DNA from: an uncultured Bartonella sp. | Lineage (GTDB): Bacteria > Pseudomonadota > Alphaproteobacteria > Rhizobiales > Rhizobiaceae | DNA: 64,000 nt | Direction: 5' to 3' | Assembly: GCA_945285915.1 (NCBI GenBank) | Contig: CALYQL010000009.1 | Location: 1 to 64,000, forward strand | Part shown: positions 54,542 through 63,917 of the stretch, piece by piece | Numbering within the stretch: position 1 is the stretch's first letter | How the letters are laid out: each line of letters begins with the position of its first letter | Program-made: the position numbers and the translations under genes | The notes under the pieces: generated by a model | Told to the model about the DNA's origin: nothing | Databases searched by the model: none | What the model saw: only the letters and a program-made list of their open reading frames with translations

Positions 54542-55774
54542 ATGAACATTAAGAGCCTTCTTCTCGGCTCCGCTGCAGCTCTCGTTGCAGTTTCTGGTGC
54601 ACGTGCAGCTGATGTAGTAGTTGCAGAGCCTGAACCCGTAGAATACGTACGCGTTTGCGACGCTTATGGTGAAGGATATTTCTATATCCCTGGAACTGAA
54701 ACCTGCATGCGTATTTCTGGTTACGTTCGCGGCGACATCAAGGGCGGCGACAACGTTTACGCTCGTCAACGTGGCGACATCGATCGCGACACATATGCAT
54801 GGCGTACACGTGCTACACTTCGTTTCCACACAGCATCTGAGACAGAACTCGGCACATTGCGTACATTCGTAGAACTTCGTTCACAATGGGACGATGGTCA
54901 CGACAGCAATGGCGGTCAGCTCCGTTTCGCATTCATCGAACTCGGTGGTTTGCGTGTAGGTCTTGACGAATCGATCTTCAACCATTGGACAGGTTACTTT
55001 GGTAACGTTATCAATGACGATATCATCAACCCAATGGCTTATACACGTACCAATGTCATCAGCTACACATTCAATGCTGATAATGGTTTCTCTGCTATCT
55101 TGGGTCTTGAACAAGGTAACGACGATGCTGACAGCTATGGTTACGACTATCGCTTTGATGGCAACGTATTTGATCCTAAGGGCAAGAAGCTCAGCGGCAA
55201 GATCGACGACTACACACCAAATGTTGTTGGTGGTGTTAAGTTCGTTCAAGGCTGGGGCGGTGTATCTATCGTTGGTGCATACGACGCTTACTATGAAGAA
55301 TGGGCAGCTAAGGCTCGTTTGGACTTGAACGTTACCGATCAGTGGAGCCTCTGGGTAATGGGCGGCTACAAATCAGCTGACGATTACTATGCAAAGGACG
55401 AAACTTACGGCGTTCGTACTTATACAAATCCATCTAACCTGCTTGGCACAAAATACGGTGTATATCGTCAAGTTAACTCAATCTATGGTGATTGGGGTGG
55501 TGACTGGGCTGTATGGGGCGGTACAACCTTTAAGTTCAACAACAAGACAAGCTTCAACGCTCAAGTTTCTTACGACGACACAGACACATTCGCTGCTTCA
55601 GTTAACGTGAAGTACGAATTGGTTCCAGGTCTCGTTATTACTCCAGAAGTAACATACATTTCTTGGGATAACGATTACAGTGCTCGTAACGATGCTAACA
55701 CTGTTAAGTATGTTGACTCACTCAAGGGTCGCGACGCTGTTCAAGGAATGGTTCGTATTCAACGTTCATTCTAA
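54542..55774 (+). CDS. outer-membrane porin, Omp2b/Omp43 type
   Basis: 410-residue 16-strand porin of the alphaproteobacterial porin family. Signal peptide MNIKSLLLGSAAALVAVSGARA, then the mature N-terminus ADVVVAEPEPVEYVRVCDAYG (in part), the disulfide-forming Cys pair (VCDAYG, ETCMRI), the SGYVRGDIKGGD block and a terminal Phe (QRSF). Strong GGAGG site. Codon use is strongly biased to a small set of codons, as expected for an abundant protein. Followed by an intrinsic terminator. Confidence 0.93.
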   Translation: MNIKSLLLGSAAALVAVSGARAADVVVAEPEPVEYVRVCDAYGEGYFYIPGTETCMRISGYVRGDIKGGDNVYARQRGDIDRDTYAWRTRATLRFHTASETELGTLRTFVELRSQWDDGHDSNGGQLRFAFIELGGLRVGLDESIFNHWTGYFGNVINDDIINPMAYTRTNVISYTFNADNGFSAILGLEQGNDDADSYGYDYRFDGNVFDPKGKKLSGKIDDYTPNVVGGVKFVQGWGGVSIVGAYDAYYEEWAAKARLDLNVTDQWSLWVMGGYKSADDYYAKDETYGVRTYTNPSNLLGTKYGVYRQVNSIYGDWGGDWAVWGGTTFKFNNKTSFNAQVSYDDTDTFAASVNVKYELVPGLVITPEVTYISWDNDYSARNDANTVKYVDSLKGRDAVQGMVRIQRSF

Positions 55775-55798
55775 TTCTTTTCAATTGCGAATTGATGA

Positions 55799-55828
55799 GG
55801 CCGGTAGCATTGCTACCGGTCTTTTTTA
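55799..55828 (+). terminator. intrinsic terminator of the porin gene
   Basis: CCGGTAGC / GCTACCGG hairpin with a short ATT-containing loop followed by TCTTTTTT, 27 bases after the porin stop. Confidence 0.93.
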
Positions 55829-56418
55829 TATTTAAGCCCCCATTAAAGATCAGATTGCCATTAAAAATTGGATTGTTCGCTATCGATTGTTATCTTTGTC
55901 AAATGTAGATGAAGTTAAATTGATATGATTAGATTTAATCTCTCTCATATATTTAATGTCTCTCTTATGTAATTGAGCAAAGACAATTTTAAGATATATC
56001 CGTTGACATGATTATTCAGAAAAGTGTCGATGGTAGGTTTAAACGATATCTAAAATCGCAATCAGTATAGCAATAGTATTGTTTTCGATAACCGACATAC
56101 TTTTCGGTAATCGACGTACTTAGTGATTATACGATTAGAAGCATCGTATTTGACATCTCAATATGTTTAATTGCATCGTAACCGATAGAACTTTCTGGTG
56201 TAAAATGGGTGATTTAGCTAGAATGAGGTAGTTCGAAAGAAATTCGGTTTTAGCCAAAAAATCGCGTAAAATTAGTCAATAATTCGTATAAAATCAGGTA
56301 GTATCCTCTATTCGTGGTATTATTCTTACGATATATTACCCGAAATATCTTTTGATATATTGATAATATTTATCATTGCAAAGGGCTTATTCCGTCATAT
56401 TCACGTTTAGGCTCTTAT
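55829..56418. other. intergenic region, 590 bp, with short repeats
   Basis: AT-rich. Holds two adjacent 19-bp units beginning TAACCGACATACTT (56089) and TAATCGACGTACTT (56108), 12 of 14 bases alike. No gene recognised; presumably contains the hisC-like promoter. Confidence 0.45.
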
Positions 56419-57558
56419 ATGAAATTGGTTAAGTCTATGTCAGATAACGGTAGAGTTCCATCTGTAACCCCCTTAATTGCATCGCTCCCTTCGACAGTGC
56501 CATTTACTGGTCCTGAAACGATCGAGAGAAAAAGAGGCAAAAGTTTTCGTGCGCGTTTAGGTGCCAATGAAAATGGATTTGGACCCGCGCCATCTGTCAT
56601 TACAGCAATGCAACAAGCCCTTACAGATGTATGGAAATATGGTGACCCGGAAAATTTCGAGCTTAGGCAAATATTGGCATCTGCTTTTAACCTCGCGCCC
56701 GAAAATTTCACAATTGGTGCTGGTGTCGATGCCCTACTCGGCGTTATTGTACGGCAATATATCTCGCCTGGTGATTGTGTCGTTAATTCCTTAGGTGGCT
56801 ATCCAACATTCAATTACCATGTTGCAGGTTATGGAGGAGCTCTTATCAGTGTTCCCTATAAAAATGACCGGACTGATTTAGAGGGTCTGTCTGATGCGGC
56901 TTGGAAAAATAACGCAAAAATTGTTTATCTTGCCAATCCGGATAATCCGCTGGGAACATGGCATAACAGTGAAGCAATAGAAGCATTTATTGCGAGTTTA
57001 CCGGCGAACACGTTATGTATACTTGATGAAGCTTACGGAGAATTGGCACCGGCTGACAGCTTGCCAAGCAAGGAAAAAATTTGGCCAAATGTTTTGCGTA
57101 TGCGCACCTTTTCCAAAGCATATGGCTTGGCGGGTTTAAGATGTGGTTATGCGATAGGAGCAGCAGAACTCATCGCAAACTTTGATAAGATACGGGATCA
57201 TTTCTCTGTCAATAAAATTGCACAGATTGCAGCAGCGCAAGCTTTAAAAGATCAAACGTATTTAAATTCAGTGGTCGATAAAATCTCCACTGCGCGCAAT
57301 GAACTGGTCAATATAGCTCATTCCCATAGTCTTGAAACTCTCCCTTCCGCAACTAACTTTGTGGCCATTGATTGTGGTCATGATGGTGCATATGCGCAAA
57401 AGGTTCTTGATGTGTTGACTGAGCATGACATTTTTGTACGAAAACCAGTTGTACCGGTGTTAAATAGGCTTATTCGGGTGAGTGTGGGGCCACAAAAGGA
57501 ATTAAAATTATTTGATGATGCTTTAGGTATCGCTTTAGAAATTGCCAATAAGAGGTGA
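56419..57558 (+). CDS. hisC: histidinol-phosphate aminotransferase family enzyme
   Basis: 379-residue fold-type I PLP aminotransferase. LGANENGFGPAPSV at the N-terminus, YLANPDNPLGT, ILDEAYGEL and the PLP-Lys in RTFSKAYGLAGLRCGYAI are HisC-family motifs. Many alphaproteobacteria have two copies, one acting on histidinol phosphate and one on aromatic amino acids; which this is cannot be told, as no his or aro genes are adjacent. ATG 56437 is an alternative start. Four bases upstream of the DUF423 gene. Confidence 0.85.
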   Translation: MKLVKSMSDNGRVPSVTPLIASLPSTVPFTGPETIERKRGKSFRARLGANENGFGPAPSVITAMQQALTDVWKYGDPENFELRQILASAFNLAPENFTIGAGVDALLGVIVRQYISPGDCVVNSLGGYPTFNYHVAGYGGALISVPYKNDRTDLEGLSDAAWKNNAKIVYLANPDNPLGTWHNSEAIEAFIASLPANTLCILDEAYGELAPADSLPSKEKIWPNVLRMRTFSKAYGLAGLRCGYAIGAAELIANFDKIRDHFSVNKIAQIAAAQALKDQTYLNSVVDKISTARNELVNIAHSHSLETLPSATNFVAIDCGHDGAYAQKVLDVLTEHDIFVRKPVVPVLNRLIRVSVGPQKELKLFDDALGIALEIANKR

Positions 57559-57561
57559 GAA

Positions 57562-57918
57562 ATGACGAGATTGAGTCAGCGTATTTGTTGCGCATTCTCT
57601 GGACTATTCGGAGCTTGTGGAATAGCCGCATATGCTGCGGCTTCGCATATTGGCGGATATTACGCGGCAGTTGCGCCGGTTTTATTAGGTAACGCTGCTG
57701 CATTGTTCGGTTTTTTTATTGCAACAAAAACCAATATCGTCATGCGTTTATCGGGCGTTTTGATCATTATTGGTGTCTTGTTGTTTGCAGCAGACATCAT
57801 GACACGTGAATTGTGGTCAGATCGTCTTTTCCCTTATGCGGCACCGTTGGGCGGTACAATTAATATACTCGGATGGTTGCTTTTGTTTATCGCAGCATTT
57901 CTTCCACTAGAAGAATAA
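57562..57918 (+). CDS. DUF423 membrane protein
   Basis: 118-residue inner-membrane protein with four hydrophobic segments. The family pattern shows in GLFGACGIAAYAAASH at the start and AAPLGGTINILGWLLL near the end. Function unknown. Probably cotranscribed with the aminotransferase just upstream. Confidence 0.8.
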   Translation: MTRLSQRICCAFSGLFGACGIAAYAAASHIGGYYAAVAPVLLGNAAALFGFFIATKTNIVMRLSGVLIIIGVLLFAADIMTRELWSDRLFPYAAPLGGTINILGWLLLFIAAFLPLEE

Positions 57919-58120
57919 ACCATCTCTTCTTTTTTAATAAAGCTCATGCCCCTGCCAGAGACTTTTAAACTATTTGGTTTTACAAAATCAGATAGAATGT
58001 CCAATTATTGGACTAGAACTCTATCTTGAACAAAAGCAATGCGCGCAAAGTTCAAGATGCTCATGAATATTTTCAAATTTTTATTGACAAATAGAACGTT
58101 ACGGAAAAACATAAGATTGT

Positions 58121-58233
58121 ACCTTGGGGAGCCGTAAAAGGCTGAGAGTCTGTGTTTCAAATTGTGAAAAACAAAGGACATAGTGACCCGTTGAACCTGA
58201 TCCAGTTAGGACTGGCGTAGGGATGGTGTGAGG
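58121..58233 (+). promoter_or_regulatory. TPP riboswitch (thi box)
   Basis: Conserved thi-box elements in order: GGGGAGCC, GGCTGAGA, ACCCGTTGAACCTGATC, then CAGTTAGGACTGGCGTAGGGA. The pyrimidine- and pyrophosphate-sensing parts are intact. It should lower expression of the following thi genes when thiamine pyrophosphate is plentiful. About 200 bases separate it from thiO and form the expression platform, with no GC-rich terminator, so control may act on translation. Confidence 0.95.
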
Positions 58234-58432
58234 CTGAAATTTATAGATTTTAATTTCTTGCCAATATCTTTCTTATGACTTCCTGATCTTCGCTATGAGT
58301 TTCGTAATTTTTTTACGATAATTCAAGTTGTAGGAAGAATGTTTAACCCCCCTCACGGTGCTGAAATGTTGGATTCGATGGTGATCTGCGCAAGCATGAT
58401 TGTCTGTCGACAACCGAAAAGGCTGGTAGAGG

Positions 58433-59383
58433 ATGAAAAAAATATTGATAAAAGGTGGTGGTGTCGTTGGTTTGACCACGGCTTATATGTTGGCAAAAAA
58501 AGGCGCGCATATAACATTGTCGGCACCACATGATGCACCTATTGGTGCAGCAAGTTGGTATGCTGGTGGTATGCTTGCCCCCTATTGCGAACGTGAAAGT
58601 GCAGAACAACGGGTTGAAGACCTCGGTGTTGAAGCCATGAAGTGGTGGAGTGAGACCTTTCCAGAACTTGTCACCCATAAAGGGACACTGGTGGTTGCCC
58701 CTGCCCGTGATTTATCAGAATTGAAGCGCTTTTCAGATAGAACACAAGGGCATATCAATGTTGATGAAGCAGAAATTGCAAAATTAGAACCCGATTTAGC
58801 AGGTCGTTTTCAACACGGTTTATTTTTTGAAACAGAAGCCCATGTTGATCCACGACAAGCGCTGATGGCATTAAAGGACAAACTTAAGTCGATGAATACG
58901 ACTTTTGTTGACGTTGGAATCAACGAAGAAAACTTTGATACAGTCATAGACGCTACGGGTATTGCGCGCCTGAATATTGATAAGGATTTACGGGGCGTTC
59001 GTGGTGAAATGTTGCTAGTGCATACCAAGGATGTATCATTGGCACGTCCTGTAAGACTTCTGCATCCGCGTATTCCGCTTTATATTGTGCCTCGTGACAA
59101 TAATATCTTCATGATTGGTGCAACCATGATAGAAAGCGACTTTGACGGCGCAATTACAGCACGTTCAATGATGGATTTTCTCAATGCAGCCTATACCCTC
59201 CATCCTGCATTTGGTGAGGCAGAAATTATTGAAGCGGGTGTTGGTGTTCGTCCTTCCTATCCTGATAATTTCCCAAGGATAACCAGAGAAGGTAAATATA
59301 TTTTCGTTAATGGCATGTACCGCCATGGTTATCTTCTTTCACCAGAAATGGCGCAACAAGCAACTGAACTGGCATTGGAGTAA
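58433..59383 (+). CDS. thiO: glycine oxidase ThiO
   Basis: 316-residue FAD enzyme oxidising glycine to the imine used for the thiazole ring of thiamine. The dinucleotide-binding loop is KGGGVVGLTTAYMLAKKG at the very N-terminus, and GAASWYAGGMLAPYCE and the C-terminal VNGMYRHGYLLSPEMA are ThiO hallmarks. First gene after the TPP riboswitch. The site before the ATG is weak (AGAGG abuts it). Confidence 0.92.
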   Translation: MKKILIKGGGVVGLTTAYMLAKKGAHITLSAPHDAPIGAASWYAGGMLAPYCERESAEQRVEDLGVEAMKWWSETFPELVTHKGTLVVAPARDLSELKRFSDRTQGHINVDEAEIAKLEPDLAGRFQHGLFFETEAHVDPRQALMALKDKLKSMNTTFVDVGINEENFDTVIDATGIARLNIDKDLRGVRGEMLLVHTKDVSLARPVRLLHPRIPLYIVPRDNNIFMIGATMIESDFDGAITARSMMDFLNAAYTLHPAFGEAEIIEAGVGVRPSYPDNFPRITREGKYIFVNGMYRHGYLLSPEMAQQATELALE

Positions 59384-59386
59384 AGC

Positions 59387-59584
59387 ATGAAAGTGTCGGT
59401 TAATGATGAACCAATTGAAACAGCAGTCATACATTTAAGCGATCTGCTAGACGAGCTTGACTATAAAGGCGAGTGGCTTGCCACTGCCGTCAATGCCGAG
59501 CTGGTGACTGCTGAAGAACGTGGATCATACAGGTTACAAGAAGGTGACCGTATTGAAATCCTAAGCCCCATGCAGGGAGGCTAA
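59387..59584 (+). CDS. thiS: sulfur carrier protein ThiS
   Basis: 65-residue ubiquitin-like carrier ending in Gly-Gly (SPMQGG), which is thiocarboxylated and donates sulfur to the thiazole. It lies three bases after thiO. The activating enzyme ThiF is not in the window. Confidence 0.93.
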   Translation: MKVSVNDEPIETAVIHLSDLLDELDYKGEWLATAVNAELVTAEERGSYRLQEGDRIEILSPMQGG

Positions 59585-59588
59585 TCCT

Positions 59589-60368
59589 ATGCTTACATTA
59601 TACGATAAAACTTTTTCTTCTCATTTATTGCTTGGAACAGCGCAATACCCCTCCCCCAGCATTTTGAAAGATGCCATTCTCGCGGCCAAGACAGAAATAG
59701 TAACTGTATCTTTACGCCGTGAAACAGCAGGCGGTAAACAAGGTGGCCAATTCTGGAGCCTTATCAAGGAACTTGATGTTGCTGTTTTGCCGAATACTGC
59801 CGGTTGCTACACAGTTAAAGAAGCTGTTACAACGGCAAAAATGGCTCGTGATGTTTTTAAAACGCCATGGATCAAGCTTGAAGTTATCGGCAATTCAGAT
59901 ACGCTGCAACCTGATGTTTTTGCTTTGGTTGAAGCTGCACGCATTTTAACGGAAGATGGTTTCCAAGTTTTTCCCTATACAACTGATGATATTGTTGTTG
60001 CTGAAAAATTGGCAAATATCGGTTGCAAGGTGATTATGCCTTGGTGTGCGCCAATTGGCTCAGCTAAGGGACCGGTAAATGTTGATGGTTTAAGATCAAT
60101 CCGCTCCTATTTTCCCGATCTTACCTTAATTGTTGATGCTGGTATCGGGCGCCCTTCCCATGCAGCACAAGCAATGGAGCTCGGGTATAATGGCGTATTG
60201 CTCAATACAGCTGTTGCCAAAGCGGGTGACCCTGTTTCAATGGCAAAAGCCTTTTCTTTATCGGTTGAAGCTGGTCACATTGCTTATAAGGCAGGCATGC
60301 TGGAACCACGTGATTTTGCTGTGCCATCAACGCCTACCATTGGAAAGGCGACATTTAATGAAGCTTGA
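59589..60368 (+). CDS. thiG: thiazole synthase ThiG
   Basis: 259-residue TIM-barrel enzyme assembling the thiazole phosphate from deoxyxylulose 5-phosphate, the glycine imine and ThiS thiocarboxylate. Motifs: [11 protein letters not shown], the Schiff-base Lys in [22 protein letters not shown] and [18 protein letters not shown]. Four bases after thiS. Confidence 0.95.
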   Translation: MLTLYDKTFSSHLLLGTAQYPSPSILKDAILAAKTEIVTVSLRRETAGGKQGGQFWSLIKELDVAVLPNTAGCYTVKEAVTTAKMARDVFKTPWIKLEVIGNSDTLQPDVFALVEAARILTEDGFQVFPYTTDDIVVAEKLANIGCKVIMPWCAPIGSAKGPVNVDGLRSIRSYFPDLTLIVDAGIGRPSHAAQAMELGYNGVLLNTAVAKAGDPVSMAKAFSLSVEAGHIAYKAGMLEPRDFAVPSTPTIGKATFNEA

Positions 60369-60963
60369 TCCTTTTTATCTCATTGTCGATAGTGCTGATT
60401 GGATTGAACGGTTAATTCCTATTGGCGTTAAACTTGTGCAATTGCGTATGAAAGATGTGAGCGAAGATATTCTTCGTGAACATATCAAGCGCTCCAAGGC
60501 AGTTTGTGAGAAATTTGGTTGCCAGTTGATTATCAATGACTATTGGCAAATCGCTATTGAAGAAAAGTGCGATTTTATTCATTTAGGGCAAGAAGATCTG
60601 GCAGATGCGGATTTGGCGTCTATCCAAAAAGCGGGTTTAAAACTGGGTGTTAGCACCCATGACAGTGCAGAGTTGGATAAAGCGCTTGCCGTTAAACCGG
60701 ATTATGTTGCGCTGGGCCCTGTTTATGAAACCATTTTAAAAAAAATGAAGTGGCAACCACAGGGCGTTGAAAAAGTTACTCGTTGGAAAAGCCTTGTTGG
60801 TGACTTACCATTGGTAGCCATTGGTGGATTAACACCGGATCGTGCCCAAGGTGTGTTACAAGCAGGAGCCGACAGTGCGGCTGTTGTAACAGACATAAAA
60901 TTGAACGAAAATCCGGAAAATCGCGTGAATGAATGGATAAAATCGACAGCAAAATGGCGTTAA
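60358..60963 (+). CDS. thiE: thiamine-phosphate synthase ThiE
   Basis: 201-residue enzyme joining HMP pyrophosphate and thiazole phosphate. [43 protein letters not shown] and [13 protein letters not shown] are family motifs. ATG 60358 overlaps the end of thiG by 11 bases; the longer frame upstream overlaps thiG and is not conserved. Confidence 0.93.
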   Translation: MKLDPFYLIVDSADWIERLIPIGVKLVQLRMKDVSEDILREHIKRSKAVCEKFGCQLIINDYWQIAIEEKCDFIHLGQEDLADADLASIQKAGLKLGVSTHDSAELDKALAVKPDYVALGPVYETILKKMKWQPQGVEKVTRWKSLVGDLPLVAIGGLTPDRAQGVLQAGADSAAVVTDIKLNENPENRVNEWIKSTAKWR

Positions 60964-61706
60964 ATTCCAAAGTTCTTATTGTTGCCGGCACCGATCCTAC
61001 GGGTGGTGCCGGAATAGTCCGAGATATAGAAACTACAAGCCATTTCGGCATGAAAGCCGCTTTGGCTGTAACCTCGGTTAATGTTCAAGATGACCAGCAT
61101 GTTGAACAAAAAATGCCTGTAACACGTTCAATTATTCAAGGCCAAATGCTTGCAGCTTTAAAAACAGGTACGATTGCTGCGATAAAAATTGGCATGACGG
61201 GCAGCGCACCTGTTGTTATTGGCATTTGTGAGGTGCTCAAGCAATTTCCAAAAATTCCTATCATATTGGATCCAGTTATTACGGCATCTTCGGGCGGTGC
61301 ACTGGCTGATGATGAAACTGTTATGAGCATCAAACACCAATTGATGCAAATGTCGCTGCTTATCACGCCCAATTTGGCGGAATTGGCAGAATTGAGCGAC
61401 AGTTCTTTGGCAAAAAGCCATGAGGAAGCTATCAAACAAGCGCAAAAGCTTTTAGATTTGGGCGCGTCGTATGTGCTTGTTAAAGGTGGGCATGAAAAAT
61501 CGGAAACGTCTGTTGATAGCCTAGTTTCTCATCAATCTGTAATCGATTTTGCTTTTCCAAGATTAAATGCAACCATGCGTGGAACAGGTTGTACTTTATC
61601 AACGGCGATAGCCTGCCAACTTGCACTCGGAAAAACACTGGCACAAGCCATAAAAGAAGCTAAAAATTATGTCTATTCCTTGCTTAAACTAAGCCAATCT
61701 GCCTGA
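60954..61706 (+). CDS. thiD: HMP/HMP-phosphate kinase ThiD
   Basis: About 250-residue ribokinase-fold kinase phosphorylating hydroxymethylpyrimidine twice. VAGTDPTGGAGIVRDIET at the N-terminus, DPVITASSGGALAD and the anion-hole GTGCTLSTAIA are typical. ATG 60954 (MALNSKV) is preferred, although 60933 is possible; either overlaps thiE. Last gene of the thi operon. Confidence 0.92.
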   Translation: MALNSKVLIVAGTDPTGGAGIVRDIETTSHFGMKAALAVTSVNVQDDQHVEQKMPVTRSIIQGQMLAALKTGTIAAIKIGMTGSAPVVIGICEVLKQFPKIPIILDPVITASSGGALADDETVMSIKHQLMQMSLLITPNLAELAELSDSSLAKSHEEAIKQAQKLLDLGASYVLVKGGHEKSETSVDSLVSHQSVIDFAFPRLNATMRGTGCTLSTAIACQLALGKTLAQAIKEAKNYVYSLLKLSQSA

Positions 61707-61792
61707 ATTTTGTCATTATCATCAAAAACAATGCGATATGTGGCGCCATAAATGGTATGATGTAACGTCTATTGGGCTTTAAGGCATAGATT

Positions 61793-62332
61793 ATGAATGA
61801 CCAAAACCGCATTTCCATTGTGCACGCGGATATTACCACGCTTCATGTCGATGCAATTGTAAACGCTGCCAACAACACGTTGCTTGGCGGCGGTGGGGTT
61901 GATGGCGCTATCCATAAAGCAGCCGGCACAAAATTGTTGGACGAATGTCGGCTGTTACATGGTTGCGCAACGGGTGAAGCAAAACTCACTAAAGGGTATA
62001 ATCTACCAGCCAATTTTGTCATTCATACGGTTGGACCAATCTGGCACGGCGGTCATAACCACGAGGCAGAAAAACTAAAAGCCTGCTACGAAAACTCTCT
62101 TCATCTTGCTACGCAGCATAGCTTTAAAACAATTGCTTTTTCTGCAATTTCTACTGGCGTTTATCGCTATCCCGCTATTGCAGCAACAAAAATTGCTGTG
62201 GCAACTGTGCTGCAGTATCTAAAAGAAAATGCATCACCGCATAAGGTTATATTCTGTTGTTATTCGGATGATATGGAACATATTTACCAGTCCGTTTTAC
62301 ATGATTTCACGCAGGTTAATGACAATTTATAA
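61793..62332 (+). CDS. macro-domain ADP-ribose deacylase (YmdB/MacroD type)
   Basis: 179-residue macro domain. Motifs [25 protein letters not shown] and [11 protein letters not shown] bind the ADP-ribose and hold the catalytic residues of MacroD-type enzymes (quoted in part). Likely removes O-acetyl-ADP-ribose or ADP-ribose from proteins. Independent of the thi operon (86-bp gap). Confidence 0.92.
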   Translation: MNDQNRISIVHADITTLHVDAIVNAANNTLLGGGGVDGAIHKAAGTKLLDECRLLHGCATGEAKLTKGYNLPANFVIHTVGPIWHGGHNHEAEKLKACYENSLHLATQHSFKTIAFSAISTGVYRYPAIAATKIAVATVLQYLKENASPHKVIFCCYSDDMEHIYQSVLHDFTQVNDNL

Positions 62333-62338
62333 AATAAT

Positions 62339-62369
62339 AAAACCATAAATTTAGCAATATTATGGTTTT
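62339..62369. terminator. hairpin after the macro-domain gene
   Basis: AAAACCATAA / TTATGGTTTT perfect 10-bp stem with an 11-base loop, six bases after the stop. The T-run is part of the stem, so it may work in both directions. Confidence 0.55.
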
Positions 62370-62559
62370 AATTCCCCTTTAAAGATGCCTTATCAAATAT
62401 TGTTGAATAGAGTTTTCGCCCAATACTTCATCATCAAAAAGACATAAAAAAAGTTGAGTGAATTTTTTCAAAAAACAACACGCTAAACTTGTCTCATTTT
62501 ATTTATTAACCGGTTTCATTTTTATTAAAATGTGCAATATGGTTAATGGAAGGAACCAT

Positions 62560-62703
62560 ATGATGCTGATTCGTCGTTTTTCAATTTTCTGTATTGTTGT
62601 GTTCTGCTTGGCAGCTGTTGTGGCATTTACGCTTTTTCACGCAAAAACCCCAGCCTTTGCAAAACCGTTGATAGACCCTATCATTACCAATGCCGCAAAA
62701 TAA
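62560..62703 (+). CDS. small membrane or exported protein (47 aa)
   Basis: Short protein starting MMLIRRF after a GGAAGG site, with one hydrophobic segment (SIFCIVVFCLAAVVAF) and a KTPAFAKP sequence that may be a cleavage site. No family recognised. The frame is open further upstream to a GTG at 62458, but the ribosome-binding site favours this start. Confidence 0.55.
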   Translation: MMLIRRFSIFCIVVFCLAAVVAFTLFHAKTPAFAKPLIDPIITNAAK

Positions 62704-62736
62704 CCTTGTAGTTATTGATATTTTTCTTGAAACAAC

Positions 62737-63750
62737 GTGCGATATATCAATTCAGCAAAGACAAATAGCATAGTGTCGCGCATATGGCTGTTTGTTGTAT
62801 TATTAAGTGTTCTGCCGGTAATTGCTGGCTTATTTCCCAGCTATTATCCCTTTTTAGATTCTTTGGCAGATATACGCATTCCACTCTGCATTGTTAGTGT
62901 CGTTTTATGCCTACCACTATTTTTTAGCCGTAAAAGATTTTTTGCCTTTAGTATTATTGCTCTATTAATTGCCTTAATATTTTTTAGTTACGCAACTGGT
63001 GGTGTAAAAATAGCAGATACCGATAGAAGCAAACCCACATTTCGACTTCTGCAAAGCAATTTGCGTTATGATAATGCGACACCAAGCAAGTTATTGGCAC
63101 TTATTCAGCACTACCATCCAGATATCATTACTGTGCAAGAAGCATCGCCGCAGTGGTTGTCATTCTTTCATGAAAATGGATTAACAACTATTACCTGCGC
63201 CCGTCCAAACGACCCTATAGGTGCTGTTGGGATTATCTTTTCTAAAGAGTTTATCACACGGTTTACTCAAGAAAATATAGTCTCTCCACAATGCTATAGT
63301 GTTCGTTCTAGCCGCGGATTCTTATTACGTGTGGATTTAACTGATAATAATTACCCGGATAATAAAATTAATGTTTTCTCCACGCATATTGCGTGGCCAT
63401 GGCCTTATGGGCAAAATCTGATGATGGATGAAATTGAAAATCTTCCAACTGCGGTAAAATCCCAGCTGCTTGCTAATGCACATACAACACTTGTGGCGGG
63501 CGATTTCAATAGTGTTACTTGGAGTAATAGTGTTAAGCGGATGGAGACACTAACCCATACGCATCATCTTGGTCAAATTGGTCCCACATGGCTTAGTTTT
63601 AAACTACCAGATTTTCTAAGACCTTATCTAGGGTTACCAATCGATCAGGTTCTGGTTTCTGATAATGTTAAAGTTGTTCAAACAAAACGACTGGAATCAA
63701 TTGGTTCAGATCATTTACCTGTACTCGTTAATTTTCAGTTGGACAATTAA
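62737..63750 (+). CDS. membrane endonuclease/exonuclease/phosphatase-family protein
   Basis: 337 residues, beginning at a GTG. Three hydrophobic segments (about 15-95) anchor a C-terminal EEP domain: LLQSNLRYDN (metal site), TVQEASPQW (catalytic Glu), VAGDFNS and SDHLPVLV. The active site is complete. Family members are nucleases or phosphodiesterases; a membrane-bound form is common in proteobacteria, but its substrate is unknown. Confidence 0.85.
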   Translation: MRYINSAKTNSIVSRIWLFVVLLSVLPVIAGLFPSYYPFLDSLADIRIPLCIVSVVLCLPLFFSRKRFFAFSIIALLIALIFFSYATGGVKIADTDRSKPTFRLLQSNLRYDNATPSKLLALIQHYHPDIITVQEASPQWLSFFHENGLTTITCARPNDPIGAVGIIFSKEFITRFTQENIVSPQCYSVRSSRGFLLRVDLTDNNYPDNKINVFSTHIAWPWPYGQNLMMDEIENLPTAVKSQLLANAHTTLVAGDFNSVTWSNSVKRMETLTHTHHLGQIGPTWLSFKLPDFLRPYLGLPIDQVLVSDNVKVVQTKRLESIGSDHLPVLVNFQLDN

Positions 63751-63917
63751 GATTAATCTATTCTTTATTAATAGAATATTTTTTTAAATTCAGAGCATTA
63801 TTTTTGCTTTTATCCACTCTACTTGCCATTCAAATACTATTATCTATTTTATATAATAACAAACATACTTGTCTATATTTGGTATTTTTTGACTAAAATG
63901 ATGCTTAAGCAGGAAAA

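Noticed and set aside
54536..55249. Open frames antisense to the porin
   Set aside because: Produced by strong codon bias of the porin gene; Thr/Val/Ile-rich nonsense sequences.
58339..58533. 64-codon open frame between the TPP riboswitch and thiO
   Set aside because: It has an AGGAAG site, but overlaps thiO out of frame by 100 bases and resembles nothing. At most a leader peptide.
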